From Rhodoplanes serenus (GTDB lineage: Bacteria > Pseudomonadota > Alphaproteobacteria > Rhizobiales > Xanthobacteraceae): a stretch of 64,000 nucleotides of DNA. The notes beneath the pieces are model-generated. The model did not search any database and was not told the DNA's origin. It saw only the letters and a list, made by a program, of their open reading frames with translations. Position numbers and translations under genes: made by a program. Every line of letters begins with the position of its first letter. The stretch's first letter is position 1. Location: positions 124,001 through 188,000 of the forward strand of contig WNKV01000001.1 in the NCBI GenBank assembly GCA_009720755.1, read 5' to 3'. Positions 8,419 through 16,556 of this stretch are shown here, piece by piece.

Positions 8419-9441
8419 TCACGCGCCGAAATGCTCTGCCAGCGCGCGCTCGACCCGCACGGTCGAGCCGGCCTCGTCGAGCGGGTTGCGGCGCAGGCGA
8501 TGGCGCAGCGCCGACGGCGCCACCCGCTTGAGGTGCTTGTCGCCGACGGTCGCGTCGCCCTCCAGCGCCGCCAGCCCGCGGGCCGCGCGGATCAGCGTCA
8601 GCTCGCCGCGCAGGCCGTCGGTGCCGAGCCCCATGCACAGCTTGGCGGCGCTCTCCAGGGTGGCGTCCGGCACCTTGACCTCCGGAAGACGCTCGCGCGC
8701 GGCCAGGATGCGGCGGCGCAGCTTGTCGTCCTCCTTCTTCCACTTGGCCACGAAGGCTTCGGGGTCGCGCTCGAAGGCGTCGCGCCGGCGCACCACCTCG
8801 ATGCGGGTGGCGAGGTCTTCCGGGGTGCGCACCTCGACCGACAGGCCGAAACGATCGAGGAGCTGCGGCCGCAGCTCGCCCTCCTCCGGGTTGCCGGTGC
8901 CGACCAGCACGAAGCGGGCCGGATGGCGGATCGAGATGCCCTCGCGCTCGACCACGTTCTCGCCCGAGGCGGCGACGTCGAGCAGCAGATCGACCAGATG
9001 GTCTTCGAGGAGGTTCGCCTCGTCGATGTAGAGGAAGCCGCGATGGGCGCGGGCCAGCAGCCCCGGCTCGAACGCCTTGACGCCCTGGGTCAGCGCCCGC
9101 TCCAGGTCGAGCGCGCCGACCACCCGGTCCTCGGTGGCGCCGAGCGGCAGGTCGACCACCGGCACCTGCACCTGGCGGCTCTTGACCTTGCTCTCGTCGA
9201 GCCCGCGGCAGTGCTCGCAGGCGGGCGCCGGGCGGCCCGGCTCGCAGCCATACGGACAGCCGACCACCACCTTCATCTTGGGAAGGAGCTGCGCCAGGGC
9301 GCGCACCGCGGTGGACTTGCCGGTGCCGCGGTCACCGAAGGCGAGGACGCCACCGACCGACGGATCGACGGCGGCGATCAGGAGGGCGAGCTTGATCTCG
9401 TCCTGCCCGACGATGGCGGAGAACGGAAACACCAGTGCCAT
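8419..9441 (-). CDS. bchI: magnesium chelatase ATPase subunit I (340 aa)
   Basis: AAA+ ATPase of Mg-chelatase that powers metal insertion into protoporphyrin IX. Walker A GDRGTGKST is at residues 36-44. The family-specific insert with CPYGCEP and ACEHCRG follows. Walker B with FLYIDEANLLEDHLVD and sensor region VGTGNPEEGELRPQLLDRFG are intact. Length is standard (~340 aa). The start MALVFPFSAIVGQ at 9441 agrees with homologues. It is the first gene of a co-directional series bchI-bchD-hydrolase-fbp-bchO. No PpsR-type palindrome was seen in the 470 bp upstream, unlike crtI. Confidence 0.97.
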   Translation of the reverse strand: MALVFPFSAIVGQDEIKLALLIAAVDPSVGGVLAFGDRGTGKSTAVRALAQLLPKMKVVVGCPYGCEPGRPAPACEHCRGLDESKVKSRQVQVPVVDLPLGATEDRVVGALDLERALTQGVKAFEPGLLARAHRGFLYIDEANLLEDHLVDLLLDVAASGENVVEREGISIRHPARFVLVGTGNPEEGELRPQLLDRFGLSVEVRTPEDLATRIEVVRRRDAFERDPEAFVAKWKKEDDKLRRRILAARERLPEVKVPDATLESAAKLCMGLGTDGLRGELTLIRAARGLAALEGDATVGDKHLKRVAPSALRHRLRRNPLDEAGSTVRVERALAEHFGA

Positions 9442-9912
9442 GGAGGGCCCAATCTCGATGCGGAGCAATGCACGACGTCCCGTGCGACCGGCGGCCGCCG
9501 GCACGGACGAACGGCGGGACGAGTATAGGAACGCCGCCGCGGCCGCAACATGCGTACGCCTCCGGACCGTGACGGCCGAACGATGGGGGGCGGAACGTGG
9601 GCGTGGGGTGTGGGCGTGAGGTGTGGAACGTGGGGCAGCGCAGCCCGCCCGGCGGCGCGCCGCAGCCTCACCGCGCGCGGCAGCGCACCGCGCGGGATAC
9701 TGGCCGGAAACTATACGGGACGGAGACTATGTGGGCCGGGGCTCTCCCGGGCCGGCGCCGATGCGCGCCGGATACGCTACGCGCCAGTCCCTCCCCGGAA
9801 GCCAGTGCGGGGGGAGCCAGTGCCGGGCGGGCCGGGCGGCCCGCCCCGTTGCCAAGCCGTTCCGCCGCCCATGCGTGGACGGCAGGTGCGGCGGAACCCG
9901 CGACGGCCGCGA
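9442..9912. other. intergenic region upstream of bchI with terminator-like hairpin
   Basis: No convincing gene is seen in these 471 bp. The stretch at 9590-9645 is G-rich with repeated GTGGGG/GTGTGG elements. An inverted repeat GTTCCGCCGC / GCGGCGGAAC with a 19-nt loop at 9859-9897 lies just beyond the end of the solute-binding protein gene and could terminate it, although no T-run follows. The bchI promoter must lie here, but no PpsR site (TGT-N12-ACA) was found. Confidence 0.5.
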
Positions 9913-10893
9913 TCACTCCACCTGGACGCCGCTCGCCTTGATGGGCGCCGCCCACTTCTCGATCTCGCTCTTGACGAACGAGACGAGATACTCGGGGGTC
10001 TGCCGCTCCGGCGCCACCACCACGGCGCCGAGACCCGCCAGCCGCTCGCGCACCGACGGCGTCTTCATGGTCTCGATCAGCGCGGCGTTCAGCTTCTTGA
10101 CCACCGCGGCCGGGGCCCCCTTGGGCAGGAAGATCGCGTTCCAGGTATAGGCCTCGACGTCGACCCCCTCCTCGCTCGCGGTCGGCAGGTCGGGCAGCGC
10201 CGGCGAGCGGGTCTTGGTCAGGATGGCGATCGGCTTGACGGTCTTGCCGTCGATCTGCGCCTTGGCGGTCGAGATCATGTCGCAGAGATAGTCGACGCGC
10301 CCGCCCTGGAGGTCCTGCATGGCGGGGCCGGTGCCGCGGTACGGAACGTGGGTCACGTTGAGCCCGGCGGTGCTGTTGGTGACCGTGCAGGCGAGATGGG
10401 AGGCCGAGCCGGAGCCGGCGGAGGCGAACGACATCTTGGCCGCGTTCGCCTTGGTGTAGGCGACGAACTCGCGGAAGGTCTTGGCCGGCAGGTCGTTGCG
10501 GGCGACCAGCACGATCGGCACGTCGGCCAGCAGCGCCACCGGGGTGAAATCGGTCTCGGCGTTGTAGAGCGGCCGCTTGTAGAGGGTCTGGTTCTGGGCG
10601 TGGGTGCCGACCGTGCCGAGCACCATCGTGTAGCCGTCCGGCGCCGCATTGGCGACCCGCTGCGAGCCGTTGCCGCCGCCGGCCCCGCCGACATTCTCGA
10701 CCACCACCTGCTGGCCGATAACCTCGCCTAGGCGCTGCGCGACGATGCGTCCCAGCACGTCCGTCGGTCCGCCGGCCGCGAACGGAATCACCATGGTCAG
10801 GGGTCGGGTGGGATAGTCCTGCGCGACGGCGGCCGTGGTCACGCACAGTGCGGCGACGACCGACAGGCCGACCTTGAACGCGGCACGAAGCAT
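9913..10893 (-). CDS. TTT-family (Bug) periplasmic solute-binding protein (326 aa)
   Basis: Periplasmic binding protein of the tripartite tricarboxylate transporter type; ligands of the family include di- and tricarboxylates, aspartate, nicotinate and aromatics. A signal peptide is evident (MLRAAFKVGLSVVAALC, cleavage near AVAQ-DYPTRP). The mature start YPTRPLTMVIPFAAGGPTD and FASAGSGSASHLA are the Bug-family ligand loops. The ATG at 10893 has a strong GGAGG. The membrane subunits TctA/TctB are absent, so it is an orphan, as is common for Bug proteins. It is divergent from an aspartate dehydrogenase, which makes an acidic amino acid or dicarboxylate a reasonable guess. Confidence 0.92.
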   Translation of the reverse strand: MLRAAFKVGLSVVAALCVTTAAVAQDYPTRPLTMVIPFAAGGPTDVLGRIVAQRLGEVIGQQVVVENVGGAGGGNGSQRVANAAPDGYTMVLGTVGTHAQNQTLYKRPLYNAETDFTPVALLADVPIVLVARNDLPAKTFREFVAYTKANAAKMSFASAGSGSASHLACTVTNSTAGLNVTHVPYRGTGPAMQDLQGGRVDYLCDMISTAKAQIDGKTVKPIAILTKTRSPALPDLPTASEEGVDVEAYTWNAIFLPKGAPAAVVKKLNAALIETMKTPSVRERLAGLGAVVVAPERQTPEYLVSFVKSEIEKWAAPIKASGVQVE

Positions 10894-10993
10894 CGGTTCC
10901 TCCTTGTTTGATCGGAGCGTTCGGATATGAAAAGCGATCTGCACGTCCGGCGGCGGTAAAGTCGCAGGAAAATCGGCCTACGGGAAGGCGAAA

Positions 10994-11800
10994 ATGGTGC
11001 CCCTGCGGATTGGAGTTGCCGGCCTGGGCGCGATCGGCCGCATCGTAACGCGCGCCCTCGCCGACGGCATGCCGGGCCTGGAGCTCGCCTGCATCGCGGT
11101 CCGCGATCCCGGCAAGGCGCGCACCTGGCTGGAGCAGCAGAGCATCCCCTGCCCGATCGTCAAGCTGGAGGCGATGCCGTCGCATGCCGACCTGGTGGTC
11201 GAGTGCGCGCCGGCGAGCGTGCTGGACGACATCTGCCGGCCGATGCTGTCGGCCCGCAAGCGGGTGATGGTGCTCAGCGCCGGTGCTCTGCTGCCGCGGC
11301 CGGAGCTGCTGGAGCTGGCCAAGCGCAAGGGCGGCCAGATCATCATCCCGACCGGCGCGCTGATCGGCCTCGATGCCGTCACGGCCGCCGCCCAGGGCAC
11401 CGTCCATTCGGTCCGCATGGTCACCCGCAAGCCGCCGCGCGGGCTCGCCGGCGCGCCCTATCTGGTCAATAACGGCATCTCGGTCGACGGGCTCGGCGAG
11501 CCGCTGCGCGTGTTCGCCGGCTCCGCCCGCGAGGCCGCGGCCGGCTTCCCGGCCAACGTCAACGTCGTCGCGGCGCTGGCGCTGGCCGGCATCGGCCCCG
11601 ATCGCACCACCATCGAGATCTGGGCGGACCCGGGGGTCGAGCGCAACTGCCACACCATCGAGGTCGACGCCGACTCGGCCAAGTTCTCCATGTCGATCGA
11701 GAACATCCCGTCGGAGAACCCGCGCACCGGGCGGATCACCGCGCTGTCGGTCCTGGCCGCGCTCGCCAAGCTGACGGCGCCGCTGCGGGTCGGAACCTGA
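10994..11800 (+). CDS. nadX: aspartate dehydrogenase, NadX-type (268 aa)
   Basis: NAD(P)-dependent oxidation of L-aspartate to iminoaspartate/oxaloacetate plus ammonia (EC 1.4.1.21 family). The N-terminal Rossmann motif is IGVAGLGAIGR. The middle contains IIIPTGALIGLDAV and NVVAALALAGIGPD, and the conserved His lies in RNCHTIEVDAD near residue 218. All are hallmarks of the aspartate dehydrogenase family. It has the usual length of ~265 aa. It is divergently transcribed from the TTT binding protein with ~100 bp between starts, suggesting shared control. Whether it serves NAD synthesis or aspartate catabolism is not decided by the context, because nadA/nadC are absent. Confidence 0.88.
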   Translation: MVPLRIGVAGLGAIGRIVTRALADGMPGLELACIAVRDPGKARTWLEQQSIPCPIVKLEAMPSHADLVVECAPASVLDDICRPMLSARKRVMVLSAGALLPRPELLELAKRKGGQIIIPTGALIGLDAVTAAAQGTVHSVRMVTRKPPRGLAGAPYLVNNGISVDGLGEPLRVFAGSAREAAAGFPANVNVVAALALAGIGPDRTTIEIWADPGVERNCHTIEVDADSAKFSMSIENIPSENPRTGRITALSVLAALAKLTAPLRVGT

Positions 11801-11917
11801 CCGCCGGCGCGACGCTGCGCGCCCTCGCTGTCGCATTCCTTCAAGACGTCCGCCGGCCGCTCGCCTACTGGGGGCCGAGCCCGCGGCCGCGGGCGGCTCC
11901 ATCCGAAGAGGTCCCCC

Positions 11918-12307
11918 ATGCAGCTCCGCTACACCATCCTGTATGTCGAGAACGTCGCCGCGACGCTCGCCTTCTACGAGGCGGCTTTCGGGGTGAAGCG
12001 GCGAATGCTGCACGAGAGCGGCGACTACGGCGATCTCGATACCGGGGCGACACTGCTCGCCTTCTCGTCGCTCGCCCTGATGGAGAAGCTCGGCAAGTCG
12101 CCGGCCCGGCCGCAGCCGGGACGGCCGGTGTTCGAGATCGCCTTCGAGACCGCCGACGTGGCGGCCGCCTTCGCGCACGCCGTCGCGGCGGGCGCCGTCC
12201 CGGTACAGCCGCCCGAGGCGATGCCGTGGGGCCAGACCACCGCCTATGTGACCGATCCGAACGGCTTCCTGGTGGAGATCTGCACCCCGGTGGCGCCGCC
12301 GGCCTGA
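11918..12307 (+). CDS. VOC-family (glyoxalase/bleomycin-resistance fold) protein (129 aa)
   Basis: Single-domain vicinal oxygen chelate protein, probably dimeric and metal-binding. The pattern is MQLRYTILYVENVAATLAFY...AFG at the N-terminus and WGQTTAYVTDPNGFLVEIC at the C-terminus, with the family's metal-ligand Glu in the last motif. The N-terminal metal His is not obvious, so catalytic activity is uncertain. A ribosome site (GAGG) lies before the ATG. It is convergent with the AraC-type regulator. The substrate is unknown. Confidence 0.85.
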   Translation: MQLRYTILYVENVAATLAFYEAAFGVKRRMLHESGDYGDLDTGATLLAFSSLALMEKLGKSPARPQPGRPVFEIAFETADVAAAFAHAVAAGAVPVQPPEAMPWGQTTAYVTDPNGFLVEICTPVAPPA

Positions 12308-12323
12308 GCGGCCGCAGCCGGCA

Positions 12324-13010
12324 TCAGTCGCAGCCGGAATCGGCGAGCCGCGCGACCCGGGCGGGATCACGCCGCAGCGCCGTCGGGGTGAGGCCGAACC
12401 AGCGGCCGAGGTCGCGGCTCATATGGGCCTGGTCGGCATAGCCGTGGGCATGCGCCACCGCCGCCAGGCTCGCCGCCCCGGCGAGCGCCCGCGCGGCCCG
12501 GCGGGCCCGCACCAGCATCAGCCAGAACGACGGCGGCCGCCCGGTGGCGGCCAGGAGCAGGCGCTGGAGGGTGCGCGGAGCGACGCCGAGATCGGCCGCG
12601 GCGGCGGTCACCCGGTGGGTCGACGACGCCTCGCCCGTGCTCCCGCCCGCATCCGTCAGCGCCGCGATCGCCTCGGCCACGGCGGCCGGCACGATGGCGA
12701 AGTCGGCGAGCCGCGCCTGCACGACGTCGGGGGCGGGCTCACAGCCGCGCAGGGACGCCAGCAGGGCGTCGGTCGCGATGGCGGTGCCGGGCCGCAGCCG
12801 CCAGCCCGCGGCCGTGTGGCCGGCCGCAAGGACGACCGTGCGGGCGTGATCGTCGAGATCCGACACGAACCAGCGCGGCGGAGCGCCGGGAGCCTGGTGG
12901 CAGATCAGGTCACGGCAGCCGTCCGGCGCGATCCAGCTCGCCGCCGGTCCATCCGACACCGCCGGGGCCGCCCGCCAGCTCGCCAGAACGGGTGTCGGGA
13001 GAGACGGCAC
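12324..13010 (-). CDS. AraC-family transcriptional regulator (228 aa, GTG start)
   Basis: DNA-binding regulator. The C-terminal half contains the two helix-turn-helix motifs of AraC proteins: VTAAAADLGVAPRTLQRLL and AVAHAHGYADQAHMSRDLG, followed by GLTPTALRRDP. The N-terminal half has the PDGCRDLICH motif of the DUF6597-type sensor domain found in many proteobacterial AraC members. The reading frame extends into the 3' end of efp, but those residues look like efp shadow. GTG codons at 13010 or 13022, just after the efp stop, are more plausible starts. The ligand and targets are unknown. Confidence 0.75.
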   Translation of the reverse strand: MPSLPTPVLASWRAAPAVSDGPAASWIAPDGCRDLICHQAPGAPPRWFVSDLDDHARTVVLAAGHTAAGWRLRPGTAIATDALLASLRGCEPAPDVVQARLADFAIVPAAVAEAIAALTDAGGSTGEASSTHRVTAAAADLGVAPRTLQRLLLAATGRPPSFWLMLVRARRAARALAGAASLAAVAHAHGYADQAHMSRDLGRWFGLTPTALRRDPARVARLADSGCD

Positions 13011-13035
13011 GTCGCGCCGCACCGGACGTCCGGCA

Positions 13036-13602
13036 TCAGTCCTTGGCGCGCTCGACGTAAGTGCCGTCGGCGGTCGACACGACGATACGGGTGCCGGTGC
13101 CGATATGCGGCGGCACGCCGGTGCGCAGGCCATTCGACAGAACGGCGGGCTTGTAGGACGACGAGGCCGTCTGCCCCTTCACGGTCGGCTCGGTCTCGAC
13201 CACCTCGAGCACCACGCGCTGCGGCAGCTCGAGGCCGACCACCACGCCCTCGTGCACCGACAGCTTGCACTTCATCTCGGGCTGGAGATAGACGGCCTGA
13301 TCGCCGACCACGTCCTCGCCGGCGGCGACCTGGTCGTAGCTCTCCATGTTCATGAAGTGGAAGCCGTCGGCGTCCTGATACAGGTACTGGAACTCGCGCT
13401 CCTCCACATGGGCGCGCTCGACCTGGTCGGTGGTCTTGTAGCGCTGCGACAGCTTCACGCCATCGGACAGGCGCCGCATGTCGAGCTGGGTCACCGGGGT
13501 GCCCTTGCCGGGATGGATGTTCTCCGCCGTCAGGATGACGTAGAGCTTGCCGTCGAGATCGACGATGTTGCCCTTGCGGAGCGAGCTGGCGATGACCTTC
13601 AC
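13036..13602 (-). CDS. efp: translation elongation factor P (188 aa, GTG start)
   Basis: EF-P binds between the P and E sites of the ribosome and relieves stalling at polyproline. All three beta-barrel domains are present and the length is standard. The loop HPGKGTP places the modifiable lysine at residue 33. The start is GTG at 13602, supported by GAGGA upstream and the normal [12 protein letters not shown] beginning. Next to it, divergently, are epmA and epmB, which attach (R)-beta-lysine to this lysine, so the protein is expected to be beta-lysylated. Confidence 0.97.
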   Translation of the reverse strand: MKVIASSLRKGNIVDLDGKLYVILTAENIHPGKGTPVTQLDMRRLSDGVKLSQRYKTTDQVERAHVEEREFQYLYQDADGFHFMNMESYDQVAAGEDVVGDQAVYLQPEMKCKLSVHEGVVVGLELPQRVVLEVVETEPTVKGQTASSSYKPAVLSNGLRTGVPPHIGTGTRIVVSTADGTYVERAKD

Positions 13603-13825
13603 GTGCGTTAGTCCTCGTTGGATGGCGGCCGGCGCGCCAGCGGGGAGCGGCGTCGAAGCCCGGAAACCGGCGATTTCGCGTGCAACATACTGATCCTGAA
13701 GCGCGCCGCCAGTGCTTTCGCGTCGGAGCGGGAGCCGGCTGCGGTCCTTCCCGGGGCCGCGGCCCGAACCAGGAAATACCTGTGATTCAAAGCTTTAGAA
13801 TCGATTATCGAGGCCCGGCCGGGCG

Positions 13826-14863
13826 ATGACGGCCGCCTCCCCGTGGTGGTCGCCGCATGTCCATGCCGACCGCCGGCCGCTGCTGCTCGCCCGCAACCGC
13901 ATCGCGGCGCGGCTGCGCGCCCACCTGGCCGCCCACGACTTCGTCGAGATCGATGCCGCCGCGCTCCAGGTGTCTCCCGGCAACGAGGCCCATCTGCACG
14001 CCTTCGCCACCGAGGCGATCGGCCCCGACGGTAACCGACGCAACCTCTATCTGCACACCTCGCCGGAGTTCGCCTGCAAGAAGCTGCTCGCCGCCGGCGA
14101 GCCGCGCCCGTTCTGCCTCGGCCATGTGTTCCGCAACCGCGAGCGCGGCGCCCTCCACCACCCCGAGTTCACCATGCTGGAATGGTACCGGGCCGGCGAG
14201 CCCTGGGGTACCGTGATGGACGACTGCGCCACCGTTCTGGCGCTCGCCGCCGAGACCGCCGGCACCCGGACGGTGTCGTTCCGCGGCGTCACCGCCGACC
14301 CGTTCGCCGCGCCCGAGCGGCTGACCGTCGCCGAGGCGTTCGACCGCTTCGCCGGCATCGATCTTCTCGCCACCGTGACGGCGACCGAGACCGACCGCGA
14401 CGGCCTCGTCGCCGCGGCGACCGCGGCCGGCATCCGCACCGCCGCCGACGACACGTGGTCGGACGTGTTCAGCCGCATCCTGGTCGAGCGCGTCGAGCCG
14501 AGGCTCGGCATCGCCCGCGCGACCCTGCTCACCGAATATCCGGTCGCCGAGGCGGCGCTGGCGCGGCCGACGGCGCACGACCCGCGGGTGGCCGAGCGGT
14601 TCGAGATGTATGTGTGCCGGGTGGAACTCGCCAACGGTTTCGGCGAGCTGACCGATGCGGGCGAGCAGCGCCGCCGCTTCGTGGCCGAGATGGACGAGAA
14701 GGCGCGCGTCTACGGCGAGCGCTATCCGATCGACGACGACTTCCTCGCCGCCCTCGCGCTCATGCCCGAAGCATCCGGCTGCGCCCTCGGCTTCGACCGA
14801 CTGGTGATGCTGGCCACCGGCGCGCCGCGCATCGACCAGGTGATCTGGACCCCGATGGCGTAG
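13826..14863 (+). CDS. epmA: EF-P--lysine lysyltransferase EpmA (345 aa)
   Basis: A truncated class II lysyl-tRNA synthetase paralogue that activates (R)-beta-lysine and ligates it to EF-P. The anticodon-binding domain is missing, as expected for EpmA. Class II motif 2 is seen in CLGHVFRNRERGALHHPEF with TMLEWYRAGEP after it, and motif 3 in GCALGFDRLVMLATG. A GTG-free ATG start at 13826 matches the family N-terminus. It is divergent from efp with a 223-bp gap and followed by epmB, forming a self-contained EF-P modification locus. Confidence 0.95.
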   Translation: MTAASPWWSPHVHADRRPLLLARNRIAARLRAHLAAHDFVEIDAAALQVSPGNEAHLHAFATEAIGPDGNRRNLYLHTSPEFACKKLLAAGEPRPFCLGHVFRNRERGALHHPEFTMLEWYRAGEPWGTVMDDCATVLALAAETAGTRTVSFRGVTADPFAAPERLTVAEAFDRFAGIDLLATVTATETDRDGLVAAATAAGIRTAADDTWSDVFSRILVERVEPRLGIARATLLTEYPVAEAALARPTAHDPRVAERFEMYVCRVELANGFGELTDAGEQRRRFVAEMDEKARVYGERYPIDDDFLAALALMPEASGCALGFDRLVMLATGAPRIDQVIWTPMA

Positions 14864-14976
14864 ACGGCGCCGCAGCAGGGCGCTCCCTCTGCCCGCCAGC
14901 GGCGGGGAGCAGGTGAAGGGAGCCCGCCTTGTGGCCGCCGCGCCGCCGGCGTATCGCTCAAGCCGAAAGGCCCCCG

Positions 14977-16056
14977 ATGACCACGCGATCGAAGACCCTG
15001 CGCAGCGCCGCCGAGCTCGCCGCCGCCGGCCTGGTGCCCGATGCCCGCGTCGCCGCGCTCGACGCGGTGGCGGCGCGCTACGCGGTCGCGGTGCCGCCGG
15101 CGCTGGCCGCCCTCATCGATCCGAACGACCCGGATGATCCGATCGCCCGTCAGTTCGTGCCCGATCCAGCCGAGCTTGCGACCGCCCCGGAGGAGCGGCC
15201 CGACCCGATCGGCGACGACGCCATGAGCCCGGTCGAGGGCATCGTGCACCGCTACCCGGACCGGGTGCTGCTCAAGCTCGTGCATGTCTGCCCGGTCTAC
15301 TGCCGGTTCTGCTTCCGCCGCGCCATGGTGGGACCGGAGGGCCGCCCGACGCTGTCGCCGAAGAAGATCGCGGCAGCCCTCGACTACATCGGCGGCCGGC
15401 GCGAGATCTTCGAGGTGATCCTCACCGGGGGCGACCCGCTGATCCTGGCCCCCGACAAGCTCGGCGCCGTGGTGGCCGCGCTCGGCGCCATCCCGCATGT
15501 GCGGGTGGTGCGGCTGCACAGCCGGGTGCCGGTGGCGGTGCCGGAGGCGATCACGCCGGCGCTGGTGGCGGCGCTGAAAATTCCCGGCAAGGCCACCTAT
15601 GTGGTGCTGCACGCCAACCATCCGCGCGAGCTGACGGACGCGGCGCGACGAGCCTGCGCCCGGCTGATCGACGCCGGCATCCCGATGCTGTCGCAATCGG
15701 TGCTGCTCAAGGGCGTCAACGACGACGACAAGACACTGGCCGAGCTGATGCGGGCCTTCGTGGCCGCGCGCATAAAACCCTACTATCTGCACCACGGCGA
15801 TCTCGCGCCCGGCACCGCGCATCTGCGCACCACCATCGCCGACGGGCAGGCGCTGATGCGGCGCCTGCGCGGCCGCGTCTCCGGCCTCGCTCAGCCGACC
15901 TATGTGCTCGACATTCCGGGCGGCGCCGGCAAGGTGCCGGTGGGGCCGACCCACGCGGTGCCGGCCGGCGGCTGCGCACCCGGCGCCGAGCGCTGGGAGA
16001 TCGAGGACCTCCAGGGCCGCACCCACACCTATCCGCCGGCCGGCGACGACGACTAG
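14977..16056 (+). CDS. epmB: EF-P beta-lysylation protein EpmB (359 aa)
   Basis: Radical SAM, PLP-dependent lysine 2,3-aminomutase of the KamA/EpmB family that makes (R)-beta-lysine for EpmA. The [4Fe-4S] motif is CPVYCRFCFRR. ILTGGDPLIL and RLHSRVPVAVPE are characteristic of the family. The PLP lysine is expected near the C-terminus, around GGAGKVPVGPTH. The ATG at 14977 follows AAAGG; a frame extension upstream is not needed. The length is slightly longer than E. coli EpmB. Catabolic lysine aminomutase (KamA) is an alternative, but the epmA/efp neighbours favour EpmB. Confidence 0.93.
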   Translation: MTTRSKTLRSAAELAAAGLVPDARVAALDAVAARYAVAVPPALAALIDPNDPDDPIARQFVPDPAELATAPEERPDPIGDDAMSPVEGIVHRYPDRVLLKLVHVCPVYCRFCFRRAMVGPEGRPTLSPKKIAAALDYIGGRREIFEVILTGGDPLILAPDKLGAVVAALGAIPHVRVVRLHSRVPVAVPEAITPALVAALKIPGKATYVVLHANHPRELTDAARRACARLIDAGIPMLSQSVLLKGVNDDDKTLAELMRAFVAARIKPYYLHHGDLAPGTAHLRTTIADGQALMRRLRGRVSGLAQPTYVLDIPGGAGKVPVGPTHAVPAGGCAPGAERWEIEDLQGRTHTYPPAGDDD

Positions 16057-16201
16057 AACGGAATCCGATCCAACGGAATCGTGTTCCGCTCCAGAAGTCC
16101 TTGCGTGATCGCATTGTCGACGGCGAACCGGCGTCCGCCTCGCCGGACCATGCCGTCGAGCCGCTTCCGGCTCGATCGAACCAAAGCCGTCCCTTCCGTT
16201 C

Positions 16202-16434
16202 GTCCCCGCGAAAGCGCTAGGGCATGCACACATCTCGAAAAACTGCGGACTTTCGGTGAGGGGCAAACACGCCGGCCGCCCCCTCCGATGTCATCGCCGG
16301 GCTCGACCCGGCGATCCATCTCTTTGCGACCAATAGATTTTTGGTGAAGGGGATGGATGCGCGGGTCGAGCCCGCGCATGACGCATTTATGCGTGGCACG
16401 CGATGTGTGCATGCCCTAGCGCGAAAGCGGGGAC
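16202..16434. repeat. nested intergenic inverted repeat (REP/MITE-like)
   Basis: The outer arms at 16202-16234 and 16402-16434 are 33-bp inverted copies (GTCCCCGC...GCGCTAGGGCATGCACACATC), identical except for a 4-bp block, GAAA in one and TTTC in the other. The inner arms at 16298-16320 and 16352-16374 are 23-bp inverted copies around CGGGCTCGACCCG, again differing only in a short central block. The transcript could fold into one long cruciform or hairpin. No transposase is present. The inner element resembles interspersed palindromes frequent in Bradyrhizobium/Rhodopseudomonas genomes. The rest of 16057-16556 shows no gene. Confidence 0.85.
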
Positions 16435-16556
16435 CCAGGGGCCACGCGGCAGAGCCGTTGTTTCGAACGAGCTGGAGTCCCGCTTGCACGGCACCGAGCG
16501 GCGCGTGGTTCGACCGCAGTGCGACCGACGCGGTCGCACACGGGCGCGGCTGCTGC

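Noticed and set aside
16202-16434. Insertion sequence
   Set aside because: Inverted arms are present, but no transposase reading frame or target-site duplication was recognised between or beside them.
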